Positions 16,921 to 25,474 of a stretch of DNA of 64,000 nucleotides are shown here, one piece after another. Position 1 is the stretch's first letter. Every line of letters starts with the position of its first letter. The position numbers and the translations under genes are program-made. Source of the DNA: Streptomyces sp. NRRL B-1140 (GTDB lineage: Bacteria; Actinomycetota; Actinomycetes; Streptomycetales; Streptomycetaceae); NCBI RefSeq assembly GCF_001280065.1, contig NZ_LGEA01000105.1, positions 4,799 to 68,798 of the forward strand. The letters are read 5' to 3'. The notes under the pieces were generated by a model, which searched no databases, was not told where the DNA came from, and was given only the letters and a program-made list of their open reading frames with translations.

Positions 16921-17886
16921 TCACTCCTCGGTGCCGGCCTCGCGGAACCAGGCGATCGTGCGCCGCAGCCCCTCCTCGGCGCGCACCTGCGGGTCCCAGC
17001 CGAGCTTGTCGCGGGCCAGCGTGATGTCCGGGCAGCGAACGGCCGGGTCGTCCACGGGGCGTTCGACGTAGCGGACCTCGGAGGGGGAACCGGCGAGTTC
17101 GACGATGAGACGGGCCAGGTCGAGCATGGTGATCTCGGTCGGGTTGCCGATGTTTACGGGGCCGCGCATGCCGTGGGCGGCGGCGGCGAGGATGCCGCGA
17201 ACGGTGTCGTCGACGTAGCACAGCGACCGGGTCTGGCGGCCGTCGCCGGTGACGGTGAGGGGCTCGCCGGCCAGGGCCTGCCGTACGAAGGTCGGCACCG
17301 CCCGTCCGTCGTGGCCGCGCATACGGGGGCCGTAGGTGTTGAAGAGCCGCACGATGCAGGTGTCGGTGCCCTCGGTCTCGGCGTGGGCGGTGGTCAGTGC
17401 CTCACCGAAGCGTTTGGCCTCGTCGTAGACGCTGCGCGGCCCGACGGGGTTGACGTTGCCCCAGTAGCGCTCGTCCTGGGGGTTCTGCTGCGGGTCGCCG
17501 TAGACCTCGGAGGTCGAGGCGAGGACGAAGCGGGCGCGGGCGGAGTGCGCGAGCTCCAGGACGTTGCGGGTGCCGAGGCTGCCGGTCTCCAGGGTGTGCA
17601 GCGGGAGGCGCAGGTAGTCCGCCGGGGACGCCGGGGAGGCGAAGTGCAGCACGAGGTCCGGCGGCCGTTTGATCCGCAGCCCCTCGGACACGTCGGCCTG
17701 GACGAGCGTGAAACCGGGCCGTTCGAGCAGCGGCGATATGTTCTCGGGCCGACCGGTGCTGAAGTCGTCGACGCAGGTGACGGCCGCGCCCGCGTCCAGG
17801 AGGGCGGCGCACAGGTGGGAGCCGACGAACCCGGCGCCACCGGTGACGACGGCGTGTTCCCAGGTCCGCGAGAGGGCGGTGCTCAT
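16921..17886 (-). CDS. NAD-dependent sugar epimerase/decarboxylase (UDP-glucuronate decarboxylase-like)
   Basis: This is an extended short-chain dehydrogenase. The Rossmann motif is VTGGAGFVGSHLCAALLDAG, the catalytic Ser lies in ASTSEVYGDP and the YxxxK pair in VYDEAKRFGEA. The stretch YWGNVNPVGPRSVYDE closely matches UDP-glucuronate decarboxylases (UDP-xylose synthases). The start at 17886 (MSTALSRTW) has a GGAAGAGAG site; the frame is open 36 bases further. It is the first gene of the operon. Because no separate HldD is present, it could instead act on ADP-heptose, but the motifs favour UDP-sugar chemistry. Confidence 0.85.
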   Translation of the reverse strand: MSTALSRTWEHAVVTGGAGFVGSHLCAALLDAGAAVTCVDDFSTGRPENISPLLERPGFTLVQADVSEGLRIKRPPDLVLHFASPASPADYLRLPLHTLETGSLGTRNVLELAHSARARFVLASTSEVYGDPQQNPQDERYWGNVNPVGPRSVYDEAKRFGEALTTAHAETEGTDTCIVRLFNTYGPRMRGHDGRAVPTFVRQALAGEPLTVTGDGRQTRSLCYVDDTVRGILAAAAHGMRGPVNIGNPTEITMLDLARLIVELAGSPSEVRYVERPVDDPAVRCPDITLARDKLGWDPQVRAEEGLRRTIAWFREAGTEE

Positions 17887-18091
17887 GTCGGTCTCTCTTC
17901 CGTCGGCGGCGGCGCGCGGCACGACGGTCGCGCTCCGGCCGGCGAAGGGGCCGGAGTGCCGTCGAGCTCACGCCCAGCCTCCGATGGCCGTGCGGGCACG
18001 GCACGGCCGCGTACGGCAAACCGGTGAGTCACGGAGGGTGAGAGGGCTCGGTGCGGAGCTGTCCGTCCAGGTCGGCGGATGCGTCCGGGCC

Positions 18092-18619
18092 TCAGGCGAT
18101 CAGCGTGCGGCCCGGGTTCAGGCGGTGGAGAAGCTGGTCCTGGTGCAGGCCGGCGACCGGGGCGAGCAGGTCGGGGTGGCGCAGCAGGGCGGCGGCGTTC
18201 CGGTCGCGGTCGTCGGGGGCGACGAGCCGGCGGAACTCCGCCGGTGCGCCGGTGCTGTGGTTGCCGCCGGCGAGCGCGGCCACCGCCCGGGCCGCCAGCT
18301 CCTGGTCGGTGAGCAGACTGGCCGCCCAGCTGGCGACGACCTCGTCCACCCAGGTACGCCAGGCCTGTGCGTCCATGTCGTCGCCGAGGGCGGCGTCGGC
18401 ACCGGTGACCCAGTCGAGCCGCCCGGAGCCACCGGGGCCGGCCATGCCGAGCAGGGCGGCGTCCATCACCGTCGGGTACCTGAGCCAGGCCGCGACGGTC
18501 ACGGCCTGCCGGGCCTGCACCTCGCACAGGACGGCGGCCAGCGCGCCGCCGGAGGCGGGGAAGGCGCGGGTCAGCCACTGGGCGGTCGCCGCGATGACAG
18601 GGGAGAGATCTGCGTGCAC
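18092..18619 (-). CDS. Hypothetical helical protein, 175 aa
   Basis: The family is not recognised. The protein is Ala/Leu-rich and looks alpha-helical (ATAQWLTRAFPASGG, VDEVVASWAASLLTDQELAA), with no membrane segment or signal peptide. The GTG start has no ribosome-binding site, so either the mRNA is leaderless or the start is wrong. It lies 205 bases upstream of, and in the same direction as, the glycan operon. Nothing in the sequence shows a link to glycan synthesis. Confidence 0.55.
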   Translation of the reverse strand: MHADLSPVIAATAQWLTRAFPASGGALAAVLCEVQARQAVTVAAWLRYPTVMDAALLGMAGPGGSGRLDWVTGADAALGDDMDAQAWRTWVDEVVASWAASLLTDQELAARAVAALAGGNHSTGAPAEFRRLVAPDDRDRNAAALLRHPDLLAPVAGLHQDQLLHRLNPGRTLIA

Positions 18620-18941
18620 TGCGGAACGTCCGGAGGAAGGGGGCGGGTATCGGGATCTGGTCGTAGACGGTAACCGGCGCTCGACGCACCCGGACGTGAT
18701 CGGGACCTCGTCCAGGACGTGGCCTCGGCCACATCACCGACGGGAGGGCGTGCCCGTGCCGCGTCGTGCCCCTCGCCCGCCACAAACCCGAGACCGCCAA
18801 GGCCGGACTTTACGGCCGTAGGTTCGGTGCCGGTAATGGCTCCTGCGGAGGGCCGACACGAACCGATCGAGGATCTCCCGAACCCCCGGTCACGGCTCCG
18901 TCGATCCACCAGACTTGCTCTTGTCTCGGCACGGAGAGGGG
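18620..18941. other. Divergent intergenic region
   Basis: This 322-base region separates the minus-strand hypothetical gene from the cysteine hydrolase. It contains two short palindromes, GTGGCC-TC-GGCCAC at 18719-18732 and TACGGCCGTA at 18811-18820. Either could be an operator, but both are short enough to arise by chance in this base composition. No coding frame is convincing. Confidence 0.35.
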
Positions 18942-19514
18942 ATGACAGACATGGCGAACAGCGCACTTCTGGTGATGGACGTCCAACGGGACGTCGTTGC
19001 CATCGCCGATGACGGTTCCGGATACCTGACCCGCCTGCGCAAGGCGATCGACGGTGCCCGGGCCGCCGGAATACCCGTGATCTACGTGGTGCTCGAGTTA
19101 CGGCCGGGCGATCCGGAAGTCAGCCCCCGCAACAAGGTGATGACGAACGCCGTGCGGGCCGGCCTGTTCACCGAGGGGGCTCCCGGCACCCGGATCCATG
19201 ACGACGTCGCGCCGCGGCAGGGCGACGTCGTGGTCACCAAGAGGCGGGGGAGCGCGTTCTCCGGCAGCGACCTCGACCTGGTGCTCAGGGCGCGCGACAT
19301 CGACAGCCTCGTCCTCGCCGGCATCGCCACCAGCGCCGTCGTGCTGTCCACTCTGTGGCATGCCATTGACCTGGACTTCGGCATCACCGTTCTGGCGGAC
19401 GCCTGCCTCGACACCGACCCCGAAGTGCACCGGCTCCTCATCGAGAAGCTGTTCCCGCAGTGGGCGGAAGTCGTCGCCGTCGAGGACTGGCTCAAGGCCA
19501 TGGCGCCGCAATAG
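18942..19514 (+). CDS. Isochorismatase-like cysteine hydrolase, 190 aa
   Basis: This is an alpha/beta hydrolase of the isochorismatase/nicotinamidase superfamily. The nucleophile Asp region is ALLVMDVQRDVV, the Lys of the triad lies in VVVTKRRGSAFSGSDL, and the cis-peptide/nucleophile region reads VLAGIATSAVVLSTLW. The position normally occupied by the catalytic Cys is therefore Ala-Val here (the usual motif is GxxTxxCV), so catalysis may differ. The ATG at 18942 has GGAGAGG at five bases. The substrate is unknown. Confidence 0.85.
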   Translation: MTDMANSALLVMDVQRDVVAIADDGSGYLTRLRKAIDGARAAGIPVIYVVLELRPGDPEVSPRNKVMTNAVRAGLFTEGAPGTRIHDDVAPRQGDVVVTKRRGSAFSGSDLDLVLRARDIDSLVLAGIATSAVVLSTLWHAIDLDFGITVLADACLDTDPEVHRLLIEKLFPQWAEVVAVEDWLKAMAPQ

Positions 19515-19731
19515 CGGAAGGCCGGCCTCGCGTGCGAGGCGAGCCGGCATCACCTCCCGCCGGCCGGGAGGCCAGTCGACGTCGCGCCCGGCGGCGGGCC
19601 GCGGGCACGCCTGGGCGGTCGCCCTGGACTTCCTCGCCGCGCACTGCGGGCCGCCGTGCTTGCCGGGGTCGCAGAGTTCGCGGAGCGGTGGTGCCCGTTT
19701 CGCCGGTACAGGCGCCGGGCACCCGGCCCGC

Positions 19732-20415
19732 GTGTTCTCCCACGGACCCGAACCCGCAGGTCCGGCCCGGCGCACCGGCGTCCGGTCGCCGCTGCGTTTC
19801 GACGGCTGGATCGCGGGCGTCGGCACGGCGTCCGGCGCCCGCGTGGTGCTCGGCCACTGGCCACGCTCGCCGTTCGGGCCGTTCAGCGACGTGATGGCCG
19901 AAGGGGCCGACGGACACCGGCTGCTGCTGGCCCCGACGCAGGAGACGGCGGAGTTCGTCGCCGGCACCTACGTCTTCGACGAGGTCCGGGTCGTACCGGT
20001 GGAGGTACGCGTCACCGGCCGCCGCCACTGGACCGTCACCGCCACACCGCTCCGCATGGAGTTCAGCACCGGCCGCCGGAACCTGCCGGGCATGGCGCTG
20101 CGGGCGGTTCCGGCGCGCCTCGCCGTCCGCCCGGGCTGGATCGCGCTGTGGGACCGGCCGGCCCGTCTGCTGCTGGGAGCACACACCCACGCCGGTGCCC
20201 GGGCCGGACGGCACCAGTGGTACGGCGCCCGGGATCTGCACCCGGTCACCTCGGCCACCGTGACCTGGAAGGGCGAGAGCCTCGGCGCCCTCGCCCCGGT
20301 CGAGCCCCCCGTGCGCTTCGGGACCGGCTCGACGCCCCGCCCTCCCTGTCTCGTGCGGGTCACCACGACGGTGACCGTGGAGCAGGGCCGGAGTACGACA
20401 GGAGTCGCGTCATGA
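19732..20415 (+). CDS. Hypothetical protein, 227 aa
   Basis: The coding signal begins near SHGPEPAGPARRTGVRSPLRF and runs to a TGA that overlaps the next start. I place the start at GTG 19732; the upstream part of the open frame is antisense-like low-complexity sequence. Visible segments are FDGWIAGVGTASGARVVLGHW, GPFSDVMAEGADGHRLLLAP and ATPLRMEFSTGRRNLPG, suggesting a beta-rich soluble protein. The family is not recognised. The ATGA coupling to the helical protein downstream suggests the two act together. Confidence 0.65.
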   Translation: MFSHGPEPAGPARRTGVRSPLRFDGWIAGVGTASGARVVLGHWPRSPFGPFSDVMAEGADGHRLLLAPTQETAEFVAGTYVFDEVRVVPVEVRVTGRRHWTVTATPLRMEFSTGRRNLPGMALRAVPARLAVRPGWIALWDRPARLLLGAHTHAGARAGRHQWYGARDLHPVTSATVTWKGESLGALAPVEPPVRFGTGSTPRPPCLVRVTTTVTVEQGRSTTGVAS

Positions 20416-20945
20416 CGGAACAGCGAGCGGATTCGCCGGGCGCCGAGCGTGCCCCGGCCACCGACATGTCCCTGCTGGGCATCTACCTCAACGACCATCT
20501 CGCCGGTGCCACCGCCGGCACGGCGCGGGTGCGCTACCTGCTGCGTTCGTGCCGCGGCTCGGCGCTCGCCGACGCCCTGGCCCCGGTCGCCGACGAGATC
20601 GCCGAGGACCGGGCGACGCTGCTCCACCTCATGCGGCGCCTGGACGTCCCGGTGCGCCGCTACAAGGTGTACGCGGGCCGGGCGGCCGAGCAGGTGGGGC
20701 GGCTGAAGAGCAACGGCAGCCTGGTACGGCGCTCACCGCTGACCACCCTGTGGGAGCTGGAGGCGCTGGCACTCGGCGTGGAGGGCAAGCTGGCCTGCTG
20801 GGAGACGCTGCGCGATCTGGCCGCCACGGACGGGCGTCTCGACCGGCGGCAGCTCGACGAGCTCATCGAACGGGCCCGCCGGCAGCACGCCACACTGGAG
20901 GCGCTGCGTCACCGGCAGGTCGAGGTCGCCTTCCGCGCGGCCTGA
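20412..20945 (+). CDS. Helical-bundle protein, ferritin-like fold possible, 177 aa
   Basis: The ATG overlaps the TGA of the previous gene. The protein is almost entirely alpha-helical by composition: SLLGIYLNDHLAGATAGTAR, ADEIAEDRATLLHLMRRLD, TTLWELEALALGVEGKLACW and IERARRQHATLEALRHRQVE. Regularly spaced Glu, Asp and His residues recall ferritin-like or rubrerythrin-like bundles, but a full set of diiron ligands is not evident. I cannot name a function. It is probably made in equal amounts with its upstream partner. Confidence 0.75.
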   Translation: MTEQRADSPGAERAPATDMSLLGIYLNDHLAGATAGTARVRYLLRSCRGSALADALAPVADEIAEDRATLLHLMRRLDVPVRRYKVYAGRAAEQVGRLKSNGSLVRRSPLTTLWELEALALGVEGKLACWETLRDLAATDGRLDRRQLDELIERARRQHATLEALRHRQVEVAFRAA

Positions 20946-20960
20946 GCGATGGGAGTGCGC

Positions 20961-21284
20961 TCACCAGAACCTGCTGCTGAGGGCGGGCTGGTGGGCCAGT
21001 TGCACGGCGTCGCGCAGCCGCAGCGCGACGCTGATGGTGGCGCGCAGGGCGGACGGGCGGACGCTCTGGGCGGTCTCGGTGGCGAGGACCAGCAAACAGG
21101 CCGCCGCCTGCTCGACGACCGGGACCGGCAGGGTGAAGTCATGGTCGGCGGCCTCGCGGAACGCCTTCAGCGGGACCGCGGCCCCGTCCACGGCCCGCTG
21201 CGCGGCCTGCTCCAGATGCTGAGCGGCTTGTTCGCACACGGGGGCCGGCAGGGCGATGGTGCGCTGGAACGGTGTACTCGTCAT
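20961..21284 (-). CDS. Hypothetical small protein, 107 aa
   Basis: The start at 21284 (MTSTPFQRTIALPAPVCEQA) has a GGGGGAG site about ten bases away; an upstream extension of 40 residues lacks support. The protein is helical and rich in Ala, Val and Gln, with two internally similar segments (LPAPVCEQAAQHLEQAAQ and LPVPVVEQAAACLLVLATE). No known family is recognised. It is convergent with the preceding helical-bundle gene. Confidence 0.6.
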   Translation of the reverse strand: MTSTPFQRTIALPAPVCEQAAQHLEQAAQRAVDGAAVPLKAFREAADHDFTLPVPVVEQAAACLLVLATETAQSVRPSALRATISVALRLRDAVQLAHQPALSSRFW

Positions 21285-21484
21285 GACCCGACTGCTCCCC
21301 CGGCCACGGCCGGTTCTGTCGCCCGGGGGCGGGATTTCACCGTCCCGCGTGACCGGCGGGTGGCGAATGTGCCGGGACCGGCACAGCGGGCACGTGCGGT
21401 ACAACGGCCGCCTGACAGGTCAGGTTCGACGAGGCGGTCGATCCGATTGCTCGATGCGGCTCCGAGAGCTGAGAGGGGACTCGT

Positions 21485-22339
21485 ATGACCGTCCACGGGG
21501 ACGTGGCGGCCCGGCTCACCGGGCGGGCGATCAGCGGTGAGCGACAACTGTCGGGGGATCTGGCCGAAGTCGATCTCGACGACGGGCGGGTCGTGGTCGT
21601 CAAGCGGTCCGACGCGCCGGGGGCGGCGCGAGCGGAGGCGGCGGGGTTGCGGTGGCTGGCCGCCGCGGGAAGCGTGCGCGTGCCGGTGGTGCACGGGCAC
21701 GAGGACGGCTGGCTGGTCGTCGACCGGGTTGTCGAGGGGCGGCCGGACCGTGCGGCCGCGGTGCGGTTCGGGCGGGACCTCGCCGCATTGCACGCCGCCG
21801 GGGCGCCCGCGTTCGGGGCGGCGCCGCCGGGCGGCCCGGTGGACGCGTACATCGGGCTCGCGCCGATGCGCAACGAGCCGGGCACCGACTGGCCGCGCTG
21901 GTACGCCGGGCAACGCGTGCTTCCCTATCTGCGGCGGGCGGTCGACCGGGGCACGCTCCGGTCCGCGGAGGCGGTCGTCGTGGAGCGTCTGTGCGAGCGG
22001 CTGCCGCAGCTGGCCGGGCCCGCCGAGCCGCCCGCGCGGCTGCACGGCGACCTGTGGAGCGGCAATGTCCTGTGGGCGACCGACGGACACGTCCGGCTGA
22101 TCGACCCGGCCGCGCACGGCGGCCACCGGGAGACGGACCTGGCGATGCTGCGGCTGTTCGGCTGCCCCCATCTGGAGCGGGTGCTGGACGGCTACCAGGA
22201 GGTCGCTCCGCTCGCGGACGGCTGGACCGAACGGGTCGGCGTGCACCAGCTGTTCCCGCTGCTGGTGCACGCCGTGCTGTTCGGCCGGGGCTATGCGGAA
22301 CAGGTCCTCACTGTGGCCCGTGCGGCCCTGGACGGGTGA
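21485..22339 (+). CDS. Fructosamine/ketosamine-3-kinase family protein, 284 aa
   Basis: This is an aminoglycoside-phosphotransferase-fold kinase of the fructosamine-kinase family, which repairs glycated amines by phosphorylating the ketosamine. Motifs seen are VVVVKRSDAPGAARAEAAGL (ATP-binding Lys and Glu), the catalytic loop ARLHGDLWSGNVLW, and RLIDPAAHGGHRETDLAML with the metal-binding Asp. Length is normal. The ATG has a GAGAGGGG site. It stands alone, convergent with catalase. Confidence 0.88.
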   Translation: MTVHGDVAARLTGRAISGERQLSGDLAEVDLDDGRVVVVKRSDAPGAARAEAAGLRWLAAAGSVRVPVVHGHEDGWLVVDRVVEGRPDRAAAVRFGRDLAALHAAGAPAFGAAPPGGPVDAYIGLAPMRNEPGTDWPRWYAGQRVLPYLRRAVDRGTLRSAEAVVVERLCERLPQLAGPAEPPARLHGDLWSGNVLWATDGHVRLIDPAAHGGHRETDLAMLRLFGCPHLERVLDGYQEVAPLADGWTERVGVHQLFPLLVHAVLFGRGYAEQVLTVARAALDG

Positions 22340-22345
22340 TCCTCG

Positions 22346-24004
22346 TCAGCGGGTCACGACGTGCCGTTCGTCGGGGACGCAGTGGGTCATGGTCAGGCCC
22401 TCCACGTCGCGCGGCTCGTTCTTGCCGAGGTTGGCCAGACGTTCGCGATCCTCGTCCGTGAGGTCCTGGCTCGCCAGCGGCTGCAGTCCTGCCACGTCTT
22501 CCGGGCCGATGCCCAGTCCCTCGCCCACCCGCAGGCCGAGGTCGTTCTCGACGAGCAGGAAGTGCCAGACCATGCGCTCCTGGATCGCCCGGTCGCACCG
22601 GGACAGTTGACTGATGAAGTTCTTCACCAGGTCGTCGCGCTCCCAGTCCTCCAGCAGCAGGTAGCGCTGACCGGCCTGGAGGTAGTCGTTCGTGCGGGGG
22701 ATGCGCTTGCGGGTGAGCCGGCCCTGGATCTCGGGCCCCTGCTCGTCATGCGTCGGGTAGCGGGCCTCGCGCAGTCCGCCGGTGATCGACGGCTCGTAGT
22801 TGACCTGCGGGTTCTCGCCTCCGCCGTCGACGTGGTAGGCCATCTGACCGTCGCGCTGGTTGGTGCGCACCTGCGCGCTCTTCGCCTGGTTGACGGGGAG
22901 CTGGAGGTAGTTCGGACCGACCCGGTAGCGCTGGGTGTCGCTGTAGGAGAAGGTCCGGCCGACGAGCATCTTGTCGTCGGAGAAGTCCAGGCCGTCGACC
23001 AGGACGCCGGTACCGAAGGAGATCTGCTCGTTCTCGGCGAAGAAGTCCTTCGGCATGCGGTCCAGCACCATCCGGCCCACCGCCTTCGGCGGGAAGTCCT
23101 GTTCGGGCCAGGTCTTGGTGTCGTCCAGCGGGTCGAAGTCGAGTTCGGGGTGGTCGTGGTCGTCCATCATCTGCACGAGCAGTTCCCACTCCGGGTGGTC
23201 ACCGCGGGCGACGGCCTCGTACAGGTCCTTCGTGGCGTGGCCGAGGGTCTCGGCCTGGACGTTGGCGGCGTCCTCCTCGGTCATGCTGCGCACGCCCTGC
23301 TTGGGCATCCAGTGGTACTTGACGAGCTTGGTGTCGCCGTCGGCGTTGACCCACTTGTAGGTGTTGACGCCGAAGCCCTGCATATGGCGGTAGTCGGCGG
23401 GGATACCGCGCGGGCTGAACAGGTTGACCAGCATGTGCATGGCCTCGGGCGTCTGCGACATGAAGTCGAAGATGCGGCCGGGCTGCTGCTCGAAGGTCAC
23501 CGGGTCGGGCTTGAGGGCGTGGATGACGTCCGGGAACTTGATGGCGTCGCGGATGAAGAAGACGCCCAGGTTGTTGCCGACCAGGTCCCAGTTGCCGTCC
23601 TCGGTGTAGAACTTGACGGCGAAACCGCGCGGGTCGCGGGCGGCCTCGGAGGAGTCGCGGCCGCCGATCACCGTGGAGAAGCGGACGGCCACGTCCGTGC
23701 GTTTGCCGCGCTCCTGGAACAGCTTGGCCCGGGTGTAGCGGCCGACCGGCTCGTCACCCCAGGTGCCGTAGGCCTCGAAGTGGCCGTAGGCGGTGACGCC
23801 GCGGGCGTGCACGACGCGTTCGGGGATGCGTTCCCGGTCGAAGTGACTGATCTTCTCCAGGAACTGGTAGTTCTCCAGCGTGGCGGGGCCGCGGGCACCG
23901 ACGGTGCGCTGGTTCTGGTTGTCGTAGACCGGATGGCCCTGGCGGTCGGTGAGTACCTCGCGGTCGTCGCCCGGTGCGGGGCCGGTGCCGGAAACGTCCG
24001 TCAT
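22346..24004 (-). CDS. Monofunctional haem catalase, 552 aa
   Basis: This enzyme breaks down hydrogen peroxide in the cytoplasm. The catalytic His is residue 66 in [18 protein letters not shown], the catalytic Asn lies in [13 protein letters not shown], and the proximal haem-ligand Tyr lies in [17 protein letters not shown]. The protein has the normal core length plus a C-terminal tail. The ATG at 24004 has AAGGAG ten bases upstream. A 627-residue open frame on the opposite strand is an artefact of codon bias. No regulator such as CatR/Fur is adjacent. Confidence 0.95.
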   Translation of the reverse strand: MTDVSGTGPAPGDDREVLTDRQGHPVYDNQNQRTVGARGPATLENYQFLEKISHFDRERIPERVVHARGVTAYGHFEAYGTWGDEPVGRYTRAKLFQERGKRTDVAVRFSTVIGGRDSSEAARDPRGFAVKFYTEDGNWDLVGNNLGVFFIRDAIKFPDVIHALKPDPVTFEQQPGRIFDFMSQTPEAMHMLVNLFSPRGIPADYRHMQGFGVNTYKWVNADGDTKLVKYHWMPKQGVRSMTEEDAANVQAETLGHATKDLYEAVARGDHPEWELLVQMMDDHDHPELDFDPLDDTKTWPEQDFPPKAVGRMVLDRMPKDFFAENEQISFGTGVLVDGLDFSDDKMLVGRTFSYSDTQRYRVGPNYLQLPVNQAKSAQVRTNQRDGQMAYHVDGGGENPQVNYEPSITGGLREARYPTHDEQGPEIQGRLTRKRIPRTNDYLQAGQRYLLLEDWERDDLVKNFISQLSRCDRAIQERMVWHFLLVENDLGLRVGEGLGIGPEDVAGLQPLASQDLTDEDRERLANLGKNEPRDVEGLTMTHCVPDERHVVTR

Positions 24005-24238
24005 AAGCGTGGGCTCCTTCGGCTCGTGGCCGGCGACCGGCCGGGGCGGATCCTCGAAGGGCCGCCCGGCCGGTCCTGGCGGGAGGGGCCGGGTACCCGG
24101 GCGGCGCTGTCATTCACGCGCCAGGACCTCATCCGGCGGCTTTGCCGGCTCGGTGTCGATCCGCCGCCGGGCCGGGCGGTGGCATCGTGGGCCGTCGGCA
24201 ACCGGCACCGACAGCGGAAACCTCGGGAGAGGAGAGGG

Positions 24239-24904
24239 ATGCGGAACGTCTACTGGATCGGGGGCGGCAGTGGCGCGGGCAAGTCCACGATCGCCCGCCG
24301 TCTCGCCGACCGGCACGGCTGGCGTCTCTACGCGACCGACGACGCGATGGCGGATCACGCACACCGGACCACCGCCGAGGAAGCGCCCTTGCTGCACGCG
24401 TTCATGGCCATGGATGCGGACGAGCGGTGGGTCGACCGGTCCCCCGAGACCATGCTGGAGACGTTCCACTGGTTCCGGGGCGAGGCCTTCGGTCTGATCG
24501 TCGAGGATCTCGCGCGACTGCCCCGGGACGTACCCGTGGTCGTCGAGGGGTTCCGGCTGCTGCCGCGCCTGGTGCGGCCGCTGCTCACCGAGCCCGGGCA
24601 CGCGGTCTGGCTGCTGCCCACACCGGAGTTCCGCCGGGCCGTGTTCGCACGTCGCGCCGCACACGGCGGAATGTTCACGCGGCGCACCGGTGATCCTGAG
24701 CGGGCGGTCCGCAACCTCGCCGCACGGGACGCCCTGTTCACCGAGCGGCTGGACGCGGAGACCACACGCCTGGGGCTGCCCGCCCTCACGGTGGACGGCG
24801 CGATGACGGAGGACGAACTCGCCGAACGGGTCGGTGGGGTCTTCCGGCTCCGACACGGAGGAGGGCCCGGACCCCGCACGGGGTCCGGGCCCTTGAGCCG
24901 GTGA
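24239..24904 (+). CDS. P-loop kinase-like protein, 221 aa
   Basis: The start at ATG 24239 has GGAGAGGAGAGGG just upstream and gives MRNVYWIGGGSGAGKSTIAR, a Walker A motif at residues 8-16. This is an AAA/adenylylsulfate-kinase-like P-loop protein. VVVEGFRLLPRLVRPLL is the probable Walker B region, and RRAAHGGMFTRRTGDPERAVRN could be a lid. No substrate is evident. The last codons lie inside a perfect hairpin, so the coding end and the terminator overlap. The frame runs open far upstream, antisense to catalase; that extension is rejected. Confidence 0.82.
   Translation: MRNVYWIGGGSGAGKSTIARRLADRHGWRLYATDDAMADHAHRTTAEEAPLLHAFMAMDADERWVDRSPETMLETFHWFRGEAFGLIVEDLARLPRDVPVVVEGFRLLPRLVRPLLTEPGHAVWLLPTPEFRRAVFARRAAHGGMFTRRTGDPERAVRNLAARDALFTERLDAETTRLGLPALTVDGAMTEDELAERVGGVFRLRHGGGPGPRTGSGPLSR
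24863..24892. terminator. Bidirectional hairpin terminator overlapping the kinase 3' end
   Basis: The arms GGGCCCGGACCCCG and CGGGGTCCGGGCCC pair perfectly around a two-base loop. The structure lies between convergent genes but before the kinase stop codon at 24902-24904, so it is translated as well. It would serve the opposing 78-residue gene too. Confidence 0.8.
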
Positions 24905-24907
24905 GCC

Positions 24908-25144
24908 TCAGCCCCCGTCGAGGCGTGCGCGCAGCAGCCCCTTGCCCAGCTCGGCGCCCTTGCGGCTGTCCGCCTGGGCCTTGCGGAACAGGTCCGCGAC
25001 CTCGGTGTCCTTTGCGCGCTCGGCGTCCTGGATGTAGCCCTCCAGGCGCAGGGCGTTGTTCAGACACGCCTCGACGTACCAGATGAGGTTGTAGTCCTTG
25101 TCCTGCGTACCGGTCACACCGCCGGTCTCCGATCCCGTGCTCAT
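24908..25144 (-). CDS. Conserved-looking small helical protein, 78 aa
   Basis: The ATG at 25144 has an excellent CGAAGGAGG site. The protein has no signal peptide. It carries NLIWYVEACLNNALRLEGYI followed by a charged helix (DAERAKDTEVADLFRKAQAD) and resembles small streptomycete proteins of unknown function. It is convergent with the kinase gene and divergent from the conservon, sharing the 330-base promoter region. Confidence 0.75.
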   Translation of the reverse strand: MSTGSETGGVTGTQDKDYNLIWYVEACLNNALRLEGYIQDAERAKDTEVADLFRKAQADSRKGAELGKGLLRARLDGG

Positions 25145-25474
25145 GCGAGCCTCCTTCGCGCGGAGCGGACCTTCTCAGGCGCCGGACGGGTACCCTCCCT
25201 CCGGCCGGGCACACAGCCCCCGCCCATCACCATGAGCGACCGCCTGATCACAGTGGTCAGATCGTGGGGTCAGACCCCTACGCACCACCAACTCACCACC
25301 CCTAGAGGGCAATTAGGGCAGTTACCCCGGAACCCCGCAGACAGCGGTCACTTTCGGAACGAAGTGGCGCTCCACCGTGCGAGGTCGGTCGATGACGGTG
25401 TGTACTGTGCTGCGGGTGGCTCGCCTGAGCGCCTCGGACACAGCCCTGCCCGACTCCCTCCTGGAATCGACTCG
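25145..25474. promoter_or_regulatory. Palindrome-rich divergent promoter region of the conservon
   Basis: The region carries three inverted repeats: CTGATCA-CAG-TGGTCAG at 25244-25260 (six of seven pairs), GGGGT-CAG-ACCCC at 25266-25278, and a near-perfect CACTTTCG-GAA-CGAAGTG at 25349-25366. They lie between the small gene and cvnA and are candidate operators. No confident -10/-35 pair is seen. Confidence 0.5.

Noticed and set aside
22361..24238. Long upstream extension of the P-loop kinase frame across the catalase gene
   Set aside because: It is antisense to a confident catalase; the kinase has its own ribosome-binding site at 24239.
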